A stretch of DNA of 64,000 nucleotides, from assembly GCF_021018805.1 (NCBI RefSeq), contig NW_026961084.1, positions 62,001 through 126,000 on the forward strand. The letters are read 5' to 3'. The stretch's first letter is position 1; each line of letters begins with the position of its first letter. This document shows, piece after piece, positions 47,996 to 58,034 of the stretch. Source of the stretch: Prinia subflava (taxonomy: Eukaryota > Chordata > Aves > Passeriformes > Cisticolidae). The notes beneath the pieces are model-generated. The model did not search any database and was not told where the DNA came from. It saw only the letters and a list, made by a program, of their open reading frames with translations. Position numbers and translations under genes: made by a program.

Positions 47996-50434
47996 CCGGG
48001 GGAGTCGGGGTTCCCGGCGCTGGGGACCGGCAAAGGGCCCGGAGCGCTCGTGTGGCCCGAGAGCCCCTGGAGCACTTATCTGGGGTGGGCTGTACAAGCC
48101 GCGTATGGCCTAAGGGAGAGGGATTTCTCACAAGGACATGTAGTGATGGACAAGGGAGGCAGCTTTAGATTAAATGTCGGGAAGAAATTTTTCCCTGCGA
48201 GGGCGGTGAGGCCGTGGTACAGGTTCCCCAGAGAAGCTGTGGCTGCCCCTGTGTCCCTGGAAGTGCCCAAGGCCAGGTTGGACGGGGCTTGGAACACCCT
48301 GGGATAGTGGAAGCTGTCCCTGCCCAGGGCCGGGGGTGGAATGGGGTGAGCTTGAAGGCCCCTTCCACAATTCAGCGATTCTGATGGTCTTGGTCTTGCT
48401 GAGGTTAGCCAGCCTGAGGAGCTGATGCAAATTCAGGCTAAAAGATGAGTGCTCATCATTTATACTGTGTAAAGCATGAATGAAAGGTTAAAAAAGTTCT
48501 AATGCATGATTTAAAATTTTTTTTTTATTTTTAAGAAAAGGGATGGGGAGAGGTGCCTCCTTTTATTTTCTTCTGAATAAATGTTATTCCTTGCTTGCAG
48601 CATGGTAGAAACCCTACTCTGCTCTGGCTGCTCCAGGACCCTTGGCAGCAGATACATGCACGCCTCAAGGCATCTCGACTGCAAGAGGGATTTGTTCTGT
48701 GTCCGTACTGACTCTGTTGAAAGGTAAGTGCAGAATGTTTATGGGTCAGCCTGCCAGCTCCACTGCACTCACCAGGCATGGCACTGAGGGTGCTCCTGTT
48801 ACATCTCTGGCAAGGCTGGAGGGAGCGTCTTCTGCTGCTCTGTCCCACGGTGGTTTTCTGTATTGGTGCTGTTGGCATCCCAGTGCTCAGCTGTAGGGAA
48901 CATCACCTGTGTAAGGCACATCCTAGAAAAAGAACCAAAACAAACCAACCTGGCCTGCCTTTTGTGTGGGAAGTTGCATTCCAGCCCAGAAAATATCACC
49001 AGGTCCAGGGCACTAGAGGGTTCCTTCGCATTTGATTGGAAGAGTTCACAAACCAAGCACCAAAGAGGCCTGGCTGGAGCCTGTTAGGGGTCCGCATGAT
49101 CAGCAGGGAGTGTGGCCAGAGGGGCTCGGGCAGGACTCGGGGTGGCTCTGCCCTGTGCTGGCCACATCTGCTCTGTCCTTGCTAAGATGGGCAAAGGCAA
49201 CTCTGACAACTGAGTACGTGCTTGAGACTCTCACTCAGCTGTCTTAAAATCTGTCTAGAAAATGAAAGTGTGCTTGGGTTTAGTTGGTTTATAGCACTTC
49301 AAAGGGGTTATTAAAAACTGTATCCTCAATTAAGGCTCCGCACCAGAGTCCTTTTGTGCAGGCATTGTCCTAATAGACAGTGGTTGTTCATCTGGACTGG
49401 TTTTAATGTCTCTTTTTTTTTCTGAAGTTCCCATTTATTTTGCTGTATTGCTGTGGATATTCCCCTTGGTACTCTGGACAGGGTTTGGAGATTTTTTTCT
49501 TCATTCCACTGCTAGAGTACTTTTTTTATTGCATGGCAGTAAAATTCTCTCATGCACTAACTTGGCTGCAGAATGGCATTTTCTGGCAAAGGGATGCTGC
49601 TTCTGCCAGCCAGCACTGCACTGTTCTTGGTGTCTTGGTGCCATTTTCCACTGTATCCCGTATCCCCAGAATCCACGGCTGTCTCTCAGGGTTCTAAAGG
49701 AGTGCTGTATTTGGATTTTTGGCTTCAGTGTGGGAAGTGCATGATGTAACCTGTGGCATCTCAGCTCTAGGCCAGGAACCCTGGAAAAGCAATCTCTCAT
49801 TCACGAGGAGCCGCTTACTCTTGAAAGCCCAGCTGTCTTGCAAGAGGTGCCGCACAGGGTGAGATTTAACCTTACATCATTCTTTGTTGAAATCACCTCT
49901 GAGAAATCTTAATATGCTTCAATGGTTTCTGCAGAACAGCTTATTCCACCCAGAGCAATTCAGTGCATTGTAACATGTACTGGACTGCTTCCTGTAATTG
50001 CTGTCTTGTGCTCTGCAAGACTTTTAGCCACTTTTCCTTCAGTTTTCTTGGTAGTTAGCATTTTCTGTTTATCAAGCACAGCATTAGGTTCCTATTTCTG
50101 TCTCAGAAATTTGATATGATGTTTCTAGTTAGTTCCGATTCACTTCTCTAGATCTTCATTTAACTTTTAGCCATGTTTCTTCTGCCTCCTGTGGAAATGG
50201 ACTTAATGCTTTTGCTGTAACTTTATCTTGAAATATTAATCACAAATTAATCATGGTAAATCAAGTTGATGTTTTGCTCTACTAAAATCTTGTGACTGCA
50301 GGTAGGAAGAGTTGGGAGCGAACAGCCTGAGGAAGTGGACTGTGGAAGCTGAAGGTTGTCCAGCCAAAGCTGAGTGTGTGGCTCTGACACTGACCAAGGC
50401 TGGAAAGAGTTACTGTGTGGACAGAGAATGTTAG
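47627..50434 (+). pseudogene. MIS18A: MIS18A-like gene copy 6, last copy of the array, reads into unique 3' DNA
   Basis: Exons: 47627-47824, 47900-47966, 48601-48723, 49765-49858, and an exon 5 candidate at 50306-50434. Exon 4 lies in the diverged edge: the Cys after the split Ser codon becomes Ser and a few other residues change, but the frame and both splice sites survive. This is the only copy whose downstream sequence leaves the array, so it is the best candidate to keep the ancestral 3' end (see 51140-51456). The exon 1 frameshift is still present. Confidence 0.78.
48115..48387 (+). mobile_element. CR1 LINE 3' fragment, copy 6
   Basis: Same intron 2 position and truncation point as in unit 1. 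A T run downstream is one base shorter here than in the other units. Confidence 0.85.
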
Positions 50435-50638
50435 AGCCAGGTGAGCTTTCACAGGATGAAAGGAGCGAGGAGAGAATCGAATGGAAAGAATTGCTGAGAT
50501 CAGGTTTGAGCCCTTTCTTTGGGTTTGGGATTTGTTTTGGTTTTTTTGTTACCCAACACTGCTTAGCATTACTACTGTGAGATTTAAAGTTTTCTCCAAA
50601 AACTCAGAATTAATTTCCCCACTCTGCCCCACTGGTAG
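49824..50638 (+). repeat. Array unit 7, truncated and diverged edge copy
   Basis: Only the first 0.8 kb of the unit is present. Substitutions and small indels against the interior units are frequent, for example near 49863, 50094-50115 and 50537-50575. Similarity ends after the CTGGTAG at 50632-50638, where interior units continue with CAGCACACAGG. Confidence 0.92.
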
Positions 50639-51139
50639 GCACCGCATCTCTTAGAAAAGCTCCTACCCACCATCTTCACTGCCCCAGTTTGAAGTAGTGC
50701 TCCAGTTTAGCCCGTAGTAATGGGTCTTACATCCCTTTCTGTTCAGGTAACTACACCATTTTGTTATTGACATATCTGCCAGAGGAGCCTACATTACTCC
50801 AGTGTAATTTGTGAGGCAGTTTCTGCTCTAACAAGTTTTTGAATGCTGCTCAACTGCAAGAGAGCTCCTTCTGGATGTTTGAAGGTGACAGAAGAGATGG
50901 TCGCATCCCAGGAGCTTGATTTTGGAATGTTTAATGGAATTGGCCCAGTAGCTTTTACTTGTGGGCTTTGCAAGTCTGCCCACAGCAGGTCCAGCCTGTG
51001 CTTCAACTTAGAGCCCTCAGTGGGCAGGGAAATGGACCTTGGAGAGATTGTTACAGCTCTACTTAACGCTTTCTGAATTGGGATGATTTTCTGGAAGTAG
51101 GCTGTCCATTCTGACCCATTTTCTTCTCTCTCCTTGCAG
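50639..51139. other. Unique DNA right of the array edge
   Basis: The first 500 bp after the array breakpoint show no repeat and no recognisable gene. If the last MIS18A-like copy extends to 51140, this is its final intron. Confidence 0.5.
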
Positions 51140-51456
51140 ACTGTAGCTGCTAAAAGGCTGAGGTGAGACCAGGATCTGCAAAATCTCTGACTCTCCATGT
51201 CTTCCCAAGGCTGAAGCCGTGTTTGCTGTCAATGACAACCCAGTGGAAGATGCTAAAGACTGAAAACTTTGGGGTTTTTCCCCTGAATCCCATGACACTC
51301 TCTGCAGCTGTGCCCTGCATATCTCTTAAAAGAGTTTCCGGCTTTAGAAGGGTTTTACCCTGTGCAATATTGATCTATAAGTCAATGAAAAAGAATCTTA
51401 CTGTATCAATGTGATGTTACTTGGTTTGAGTTGTTTAATTAAAGCATATCATTGAT
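51140..51456 (+). other. Possible terminal exon or 3' UTR with ATTAAA signal
   Basis: A strong acceptor (CTCTCTCCTTGCAG, ending 51139) is followed by a frame that stops after eight codons (TGA ends 51166) and by an ATTAAA poly-A signal at 51438-51443. It lies about 0.7 kb beyond the exon 5 candidate of the last array copy, so it could be the native 3' end of the gene from which the array arose. The array units lack it. It could also belong to an unrelated transcript. Confidence 0.35.
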
Positions 51457-52009
51457 AAGGGGTTTGAGAATCCCTTGGACGGCCCTTGGGGCTGGCAGCT
51501 CTGATTTATTTTCTCTTCATTCCTTTAATGTCGTTCAATTATTTCTTAAGCAATTACTGCAATTTGGATATCCAGTAAGGACAGCAGCATTCCCACTCTG
51601 CTGGATTGGGAAATCCAAGCCCAATTCCTTGGAGAGATTGAGGGGATGGGGAGCTGAGCCTCAGGCTGGGTTTTGACAGTGGGAATTCGGTGAGGAAGAA
51701 AGAAGAGAGATTTCCCCAAAAAGGGGTTTAGGCCAGTTCTGCTGGCTTTGGGTGCCTCTACCTCCCAAAAATCCTCCTGGTTCAACAGGACTTGAAGAAG
51801 CAGCAGGATGTGCTAGGGGCCTGTGCTGAGACCCCCAAACCCTGGTCAGGGAGGCTGGGAAGTGTCAGCTCCAGAGGAACACCAGAGAGGGGCTACGCTG
51901 GGACGCCTCAAATTGCAGCCAGAGATGCTGGGCACTGCTGCACCTTTGGGACACTGCAGCGAGGCTCCACTGCCTGATGCAGAGAGCTGTCCCATTATTG
52001 TTTGTCGGG
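51457..52009. other. Intergenic, nothing recognised
   Basis: Unique, moderate-GC sequence with several short overlapping ORFs that match nothing I know. Confidence 0.4.
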
Positions 52010-52720
52010 CTTAGAAGCGGGCAGGTCATTCCAGCTGCACGGGTTGAAAAGCCCAGGGGAGCAGGTGGAGTCGCAGACGATCACACAGAAGCCAAGCTGG
52101 GAGAGGAAATGAGCTGTGCCACAGATTTCTTTTTCCCCAATGCCCCAGCACAGCCCCGGCTGCGGGCGGATCAAGAGCGGCTCGGCCCCAGTGCCCGGCC
52201 CGGAGCGGCTCCTGCCGCCCGCCGCCATCCCGGTCCCAGTCCCGGCCCCAACGCCGCCCCGGTGCTCCGGCCCCCAGACGCACAGCCCGCCCGCCGGGGG
52301 AGAGGCGGCTGCTCTCGGGACCCCCAGCCGACACCGAGAGGAGCCGAACGAGAAACCCCCAGTCCCACTCCCGGCTCTGCCTCAGTGCCCCGAGCTCCGC
52401 CCAGCCCGGGAGCAGCCCGGGCTGGGCTCCAGTGTGAGGGGGGGCCGGCCCGGGGGAGAGGGGCGGGGCCGGCTCGGGGGAGAGGGGCGGGGCCGGCTCG
52501 GGGGAGAGGGGCGGGGCCGGCCCGGAGGAGAGGGGCGGGGCCGGCCCGGAGGAGAGGGGCGGGGCCCGCTCGGAAGAGAGGGGCGGGGCCGGCCCGGAGG
52601 AGAGGGGCGGGGCCGCGGGCGATGGTCCCACCTACAACTCGGGCAGGGCGGGGAGGGCTCGGGGTGGGGCCGGGGCTCTGTGAGGCACTGCTGCAGATGT
52701 GGAAGTGTCTGAGCTGGAGA
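52010..52720. promoter_or_regulatory. GC-rich CpG island
   Basis: Dense CpG and G-runs with several GGGGCGGGGCC (Sp1/KLF-like) words. ORFs on both strands run through it because stop codons are rare in such DNA. No start or protein family stands out. It may be a promoter for a transcript in either direction, including the LTR-bearing region to the right. Confidence 0.5.
52441..52614. repeat. 24-bp GC-rich minisatellite, about 7 copies
   Basis: Repeats of GGGGAGAGGGGCGGGGCCGG type with minor changes (CTCGGGGG, CCCGGAGG, CTCGGAAG). The period of 24 bp is a multiple of three, so all frames give 8-residue repeats (for example GAGPARGR) that are not evidence of coding. The G-runs could form quadruplexes. 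Confidence 0.88.
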
Positions 52721-53569
52721 TATGCAGAGAACATCTGAATTCCATACTTGCCCCTTGTGCAATGAAGAACTAAGTTGCACGCGAGGGGAGCAGTATTTAT
52801 AAACTGTCTCCATATTTCCCTGTCATTCTGGCTGTTTGGATTTAGCCTGGGCTTATCAGCTAGATCATAAACAAGCCAACCCAGCTCCTGAACTCTCAAT
52901 GAAATGCTTCTACAGACAGACAAGCTAGTAATGATTCCAAAGGAAAAATTGTAAATGAAGGCTAATGATTGCTGGGGAATTTCCTTAGGAACTTCCTTAG
53001 GAATGATGAACTTCACACACAGAATTTTGGAGGTGGAATCCAAATTTCAGCCTTGGGCACTTGCAGGAGAAGAGGGATCCTTATCCATAGCAAGGAAAGT
53101 CTGGTGCCCCAGTGTGTCAAGTGCTGACAGTGAACTGTCTAGGGAATGAGCAGCAAGTCCCCCCTGCCCTCACACTCAGAGCGGCAGCAGCCACAGGTGT
53201 CAGCTATGAGAATGATGAGGACAGGGAACAAAGACAGCTGGGTGCTGTAACGATGATGAGGGGGCGGGTCCTCCCGAGGCTGCTTTAAGAGGGGGTGCCT
53301 CAGCTCAGTTCCGCATGGAGCTGCTGGAAGAGAGAGGCTTATGGTGGCCTCCCAGGCATGTCTCATGGAGTGATGGTGAGAGCCTCTCATTGGGTCTGGG
53401 GGAGCAACTGGATGCACTTGGGTGTGGGGCTTTGCTTGAAGGAGGTGCTGGGGGGCAAACCTTTGTGCTAGACGGGGCAGCAGCCGGTGAGCCAGTGTGG
53501 GTTTGTACAGGGGACTTTCACCTTTTGCTTTTCAATTTTATCTTGCTAATCCCTCCCTGCTGCCCCTGA
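52721..53569. other. Unique region, nothing firm
   Basis: Mixed composition. A short open frame begins at ATG 53315 (MELLEERGLWW...), but it has no recognisable domain and no good gene context. Confidence 0.4.
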
Positions 53570-56190
53570 AAAAAATGGGGGTTATGAGGACAAAGGAAGT
53601 TTAAATTGAGGGAAGAAACTCCTGTTTTGTTATTGTCTGTGTTTAAATTGGTGAAAAACCCCCTTTGCCTAGGATTTTAATGAATAGTAGTATTTAAATG
53701 TGGTTTTTATTAAATATTATGGTTTTTGGTGGTATATAGTGTTTTGCTTTATTTTTTGGTTGTATTTATTAGATGTAATTTAGTTTTTGAGTGAAGATAA
53801 CTTAATGGATGAGTTTGTTTGTATTTGAGATAGAATTAATTCGAGTAGCTTTTTAAATAGACTTCTGATAAATGTTATTGAGGTTTTGTTTTTATTTATT
53901 GTATGTAGGGATTCAGATTGGGTAGGGCTGGCTTGGGTGATGGAGATTTGGGTGTTTTGTTGGATGCAGCTTTTAATATTTAAAAGTTTTTTCTGTTTAG
54001 TTTTTTTAAGGTGGTTTTTACTATTTCACTGTGTAGATTTATTTTGTTTGTTGATGGTGTATGATAAGGGATACGGTCTATTTATTTAATGTTGTATTTC
54101 TTACTTCAGGTGTTGATCATGTTTTTTTTTTTAGACTGGGTTTTGTTGTTTGTTTTTTTTTATGGGGTATGATATGTTAAAGGATATGCTTTCTAAGGCT
54201 TACCATGGTGTAATGGGATGTAATATGAGGTACAGGGTCTGCTTTCAGTCATTTAGTGGTGTTTATTGTTATTGCGGTGAGTATGTAGTGTTTTGGTTGG
54301 TTTGAGGTAGTGTGATGTAGTTAATTTGTTAGGATTTTCTAATACATGTGGTTGGATTATTGTTTCTTTTATTGCAAGGGTTTATTCATTTGGTTTATTT
54401 GGTTGCAGTATATGTTTGATAGGTTCAGATAATTTGGGAGATACTGTTCATGGTTAAATTGATCTTTTGGTTTTGTGTGTATATATAGGTGATTTTTTTG
54501 TTTGGATGGTTTGAGGCATTATGGGTTTATTGAATTAGGAATAATATTTTTGGTGTTGTTAAGTTTATTTGTGATATTTTTATATTTGCGGCATGATTTG
54601 TTTGTTGTTTTGGTGGGTCTTATTTGTTTTATTTTTGCAAACATGGCAGTGATATGGTGGATTTTTTAGGTAGTTTTTTGGGGTAGTGACATTCCTGTTT
54701 TGTTGCGGTGTGGATTTTCTACTCTAAGTTTTCAAGCTAGCTTTCTATTTCATTTGTGTGTTATGATTTAAATTATACATACTGTTAGGTGTCAATCCTC
54801 TGTGCCCCTGCCTCTATTTCTAGAGCTTTCCCTGCCAGTCTTTTTTAAATCGATATATCATTTGCTGTTTCATATCATCACACTGCTTCTGCTATTCCCA
54901 TTGGATTTTGTTCTGTACTCCCTGCCCTAAACCCCTCCCTGAGTGCATTTTCATTGGTTGCTTGCTTTGTATTGCCCTGTCTATAAAACGCACGGGAGGA
55001 CACGTGCCCCCGGTCTTTGGGGTCCAGCTTTTAGTTGTTATGCTTCAGTTATACCTGTAATAAATCTCCTTAGTTTACCCCAAGACCCGTCTCGTCTTCA
55101 CTTTGTCTCTGCGCGCATAGACTGGCTGAACCAGAGTCCCGGTGGGGAAGTGAGAGCTCCCCGGGGGAAGGTGTCGCACCCCTGAATGTCGCTGCGTGCC
55201 CTGGGGTTTAGGAAAACACGCACAGCGACACTGTTTACTAGTTTAGATTTTTTCATGTTGTTAATTAGTTTGGGTTTTTTAGTTATTTTATAGAGTAGTG
55301 GTTATTATTTATGAGTTAGTGTAGGTTTTTTTAGTTGTGTTTAGGGTCAGTTGTAGGTCAGTTTTGAGTTCAGCAAGTTGGATTGATTTATATCTTCTGC
55401 TAGTTTTTGTGATTTGCTGTGTGGAATTCTCTATGGTTGTTTCCAGTTTTTGTTCTATTTTTATGATGTGATAAGAATTGTTAGTGAAAAGACTCTAGTG
55501 TTCTTTGTTTGTATGGTGGAGTTTTTTAGTTTGTGTTCATTTTTTGGTTTTTTTTTGTTAATGGTAATAAAGATTTTTTGGGGGGTTAATTTGTGATTAC
55601 TTGAAAGATTTTAGGGACATTTAGGCTTTTTTATGTGGGTGTGCTGTATGAAGAGAGTAATTTATTTGTTTTATGTGATGTTGGTGGTGTGGTGGGTAGA
55701 GGGCCTTTTTGTAGTAGTTATTTTAAATGTTTGAGGGGTTTTGGCACTTTAGTTACAGTGGGACTTTTAAATTTTATTTTTAGTTAGTTTTTTTAGGTTT
55801 TATTACAGTTAACAGTTGTGATTTTTTTTGCTGTGTTAGTAATAGAAGTGGATTTTGATTTTGTATGTAGTGATGGGATTATTGTATATGGCATACTAGT
55901 GTTGACTGGGATTTAAATTTCTGTGGTTCTGATGTGTTAGGTTAATATGTTTATGTATTTCAAAACACATGGGATTTTGCTTTTTGTTTGGTTAGAGACA
56001 GGCCTTTTTAAGTTTGGGGAGGTTCTGGATGTATATTTGAGTTTTTTTAAAGGAATTGGACGAGGTATTATTTTCATTATATTTAGTAGTTTGATTATGG
56101 GTCATCAGAGTTGGCTTTTTTTGGTGCAATTTTTTTTGAGTTTTCTTTTTCAAAGTTCATGTATTTGTGTGGTTAGGGCAGTGGTGTTTC
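53570..56190. other. C-depleted, G/T-rich tract (split by an LTR-like element)
   Basis: Across about 1.2 kb on the left (to 54780) and 0.95 kb on the right (from 55236) the + strand has very few C and almost no CpG, while G and T are common. The insert at 54787-55229 has ordinary C content. I see no gene. Possible origins are a cytosine-deaminated retroelement or another strand-biased source; I could not identify the progenitor. Confidence 0.6.
54787..55229 (+). mobile_element. Solo-LTR-like element
   Basis: A 443-bp block bounded by a 6-bp direct repeat ACTGTT (54781-54786 and 55230-55235). Inside are a TATA-like TATAAAAC (about 54980), a poly-A signal AATAAA (about 55060) some 80 bp later, and a C-rich U5-like end, in the order U3-R-U5 on the + strand. 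TGTC (54790) and GACA (55227-55230) could be the terminal TG/CA inversions, but then the direct repeat does not fit exactly, so the ends are uncertain by a few bases. No internal retroviral genes lie beside it. The family was not identified. Confidence 0.6.
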
Positions 56191-56194
56191 TGGT

Positions 56195-57610
56195 GTAACT
56201 CTAAGCATCCATTGTTGTTTGTGTGTTCCAGCTGCTCTGCTCGTATTACATTGAGACCCCCTTACAGAGCGGCAAACAGCTCTGCTGAGACCGTGCCCTG
56301 ATGTTTGGTTTTCTTTGTGAGAGCTGACTGAGACACAGCAGCCCGGGGACAGCAGGGAATTCCCCAAGGGCAGGACGGCCTTCCTTTGCACCCGACGCAG
56401 ATTCTCGTTCCCGGAAGTCCCAGAGATAAGTGGAGGGCTATGAGCCACAGAGGGGATGAAAGCAGGGTGCCGGGTGGGAACTCGCGGAGAGGGGTCTGGA
56501 GTCAGCTCTGCAGACCGGGATGGCCCAGATGTGACCCTTTAGGCCACATCGAGGGAAAGTCTCCGTTTTGATCACAGTGCTGAGGTGTGCAGGGCAGAGC
56601 AGTCCCAGGCCATGTGGAGTCACTTGTCTGTTGTGCACTCTGTGTCTTTTGGGCGTCTCACATGCAATATCTTCTGCCTTAGCCCTTCGAGGAGCCTCTC
56701 GGAAACACCAGGCATCGTTCTTAATACCTCCCTATTCCTCAGCTCGGTGGCTTTGACTTGGGACCTCGCACGCACATCAGAATCACATCTCTCTTCAGAA
56801 GCATCCGGTCCCAGGTCTTTTCAGGTCTTGTTCTGAGCTGTACTGACAGCTGTGCACCGCAATGATCCATTGTGGCGGAGTAGGCATTGTAAGAATGCCG
56901 AGATAGGTCGAGGTATCTGACCGTAGGTTTCTCGGGCATCCATCTTTGCGGTTCTCGGACGAAGCAGTTCTGCTGGCGTCTTCTTGCTGCCGGGTTCTTT
57001 GAGCCTCATCGGCTCTACATCGGTCTTACCTCGGTCATCTCCTTCCGCATTCTCTCGGCCCTCAGGGTCCTTCTTCTTGCCAAGCCTTTTCTCTCGCTGT
57101 TGCGTCCTTCTCGTTTGTGGTGTCCTGTGTCACGGGTGTTGGTGTGCGTTTGGCCCTGCGCTGCTCTGCCCTGCTGCGTAGCCTGGGTGTAGGGGTAATA
57201 GGGCATGTCCCGGGGACTTGAAGTTTGCAGTGTAGGGTGTAGTGGGAGCGTAGAGGGTATTTTTAGGTGGGCACAAGATGCCTGGAGGTTTTAAGTTATC
57301 CTGCAGTGCTCTGACTTTTGTACTGACTTTCAGATGCAGATGGATTAAATCTGTGGCAGAGGGCCCCATCCTGGGTGAGGGTGTTCTCCTCCTCCACTGC
57401 CTGAAGAAGAAGGTTGGTTGGTGTTGGTCTTGGCAGGGGAGGTGTGAATGGTGGCTACATTGCAGCATTGTTCTTTGTGTTTATTTTTAGGTACTAAAGC
57501 TGGGTATTGGCAGTAAAGGTCAATGAAGCAAGGTGAGCAGTGACTGGTGGATAGAAGCAGTTTTTATTGCTCAGGTCTTAATTTCTGGTGCAGCTCTAAG
57601 CATCCACTGT
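56195..57610. repeat. Diverged repeat family, copy A
   Basis: Shared landmarks are the AGATAAGTGGAGGGCT block (about 56423), the GGCAGAGCAGTCCCAGGCCA block (about 56600), the GGTCGAGGTATCTGACCGTA block (about 56908), GTGTTGGTGTGCGTTTGGCC (about 57137) and GACTTGAAGTTTGCAGTGTA (about 57215). From about 56740 on, copy A is nearly identical to copy C. In its left part it is only about 80% similar to B and C. No known element family was recognised. Confidence 0.85.
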
Positions 57611-57626
57611 TGTTTTTTTATTTTAG

Positions 57627-58034
57627 TTGGTTCACTTGCTGGATGTCCCAGCCTTGGATGCCAGAGGCCAGATGGGTGTAAGCTTAAGGTACACTTGTGG
57701 CATACCTTAGTTGGACTGGGGAGGTTGCTGTTTCACACTGTTTCAGCATGCATTTTTGCTTGATTTCTTTGCAGGTGCTGCTGCTGCCCTAGGCATGCCA
57801 AGGAACGGAGGAGAGCAGGTGAGGGGGCATTTAGGCAGGGTCGCTCCTGGGCAAGGGGTTAAGCATGTACCTTTTCATTTTGCAGGTATCCTCCGGGCAG
57901 CCTCTGGAGTCGAATGTAGATCTAAGATGAGCCAGGACAGCAGTGTGGAGGAGACCTGGGGATTATTCTTCTGGAGGGGATCGTCACATTTTCATTTTCA
58001 TGGTCCTAGGTGCCCTGTGGAGGTGCAGAGCTGA
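57627..58034 (+). CDS. Hypothetical three-exon model, unrecognised
   Basis: Three exon-like pieces keep one open frame when joined: 57627-57688 (acceptor TTTTAG, donor GTACAC), 57775-57818 (acceptor TTTGCAG, donor GTGAGG) and 57886-58034 (acceptor TTTTGCAG, stop TGA 58032-58034). The frame begins LVHLLDVPALDARG, crosses a run of four Cys and ends CPVEVQS. No start codon exon was identified; an upstream exon would be needed. The first acceptor is homologous to the one at 60269, so this may be a member of a repeated gene family. No domain was recognised, and chance open frames remain possible. Confidence 0.3.

Larger units (their letters stand above)
41533..49823 (+). repeat. Array unit 6
   Basis: Full unit of 8291 bp with three VNTR copies. 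Its left half matches unit 2, including the 7-bp deletion near 44557. Near 49136 it carries the C variant otherwise seen only in unit 3. From about 49607 it accumulates private substitutions and small deletions, for example 9 bp lost near 49740. Confidence 0.95.
1..50638 (+). repeat. Tandem array (macrosatellite) of an 8.3-kb MIS18A-bearing unit
   Basis: The same sequence recurs head to tail at 1, 8258, 16554, 24910, 33273, 41533 and 49824, giving unit lengths of 8257, 8296, 8356, 8363, 8260 and 8291 bp. By eye, complete units differ by only a few substitutions; most length change comes from poly-A/T runs, a GGTTT tract and a 57-bp VNTR. The repeat junction in each unit lies at the equivalent of 826/827, downstream of the MIS18A-like exons. 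The array edge is at 50638/50639, where the sequence leaves the unit. From about 49607 to that edge the copy is visibly more diverged than the interior, as expected for the end of a homogenised array. The left edge lies outside the window. Confidence 0.97.

Noticed and set aside
51977..53043. Long overlapping ORFs (up to 290 codons) on both strands of the GC island
   Set aside because: Stop codons are rare in such GC-rich repeats; the 24-bp minisatellite makes all frames periodic and no domain is seen.
53700..56190. Nuclear mitochondrial insertion
   Set aside because: The strand bias would suit mitochondrial DNA, but I could find no recognisable mitochondrial gene segment on either strand; left open as an alternative only.
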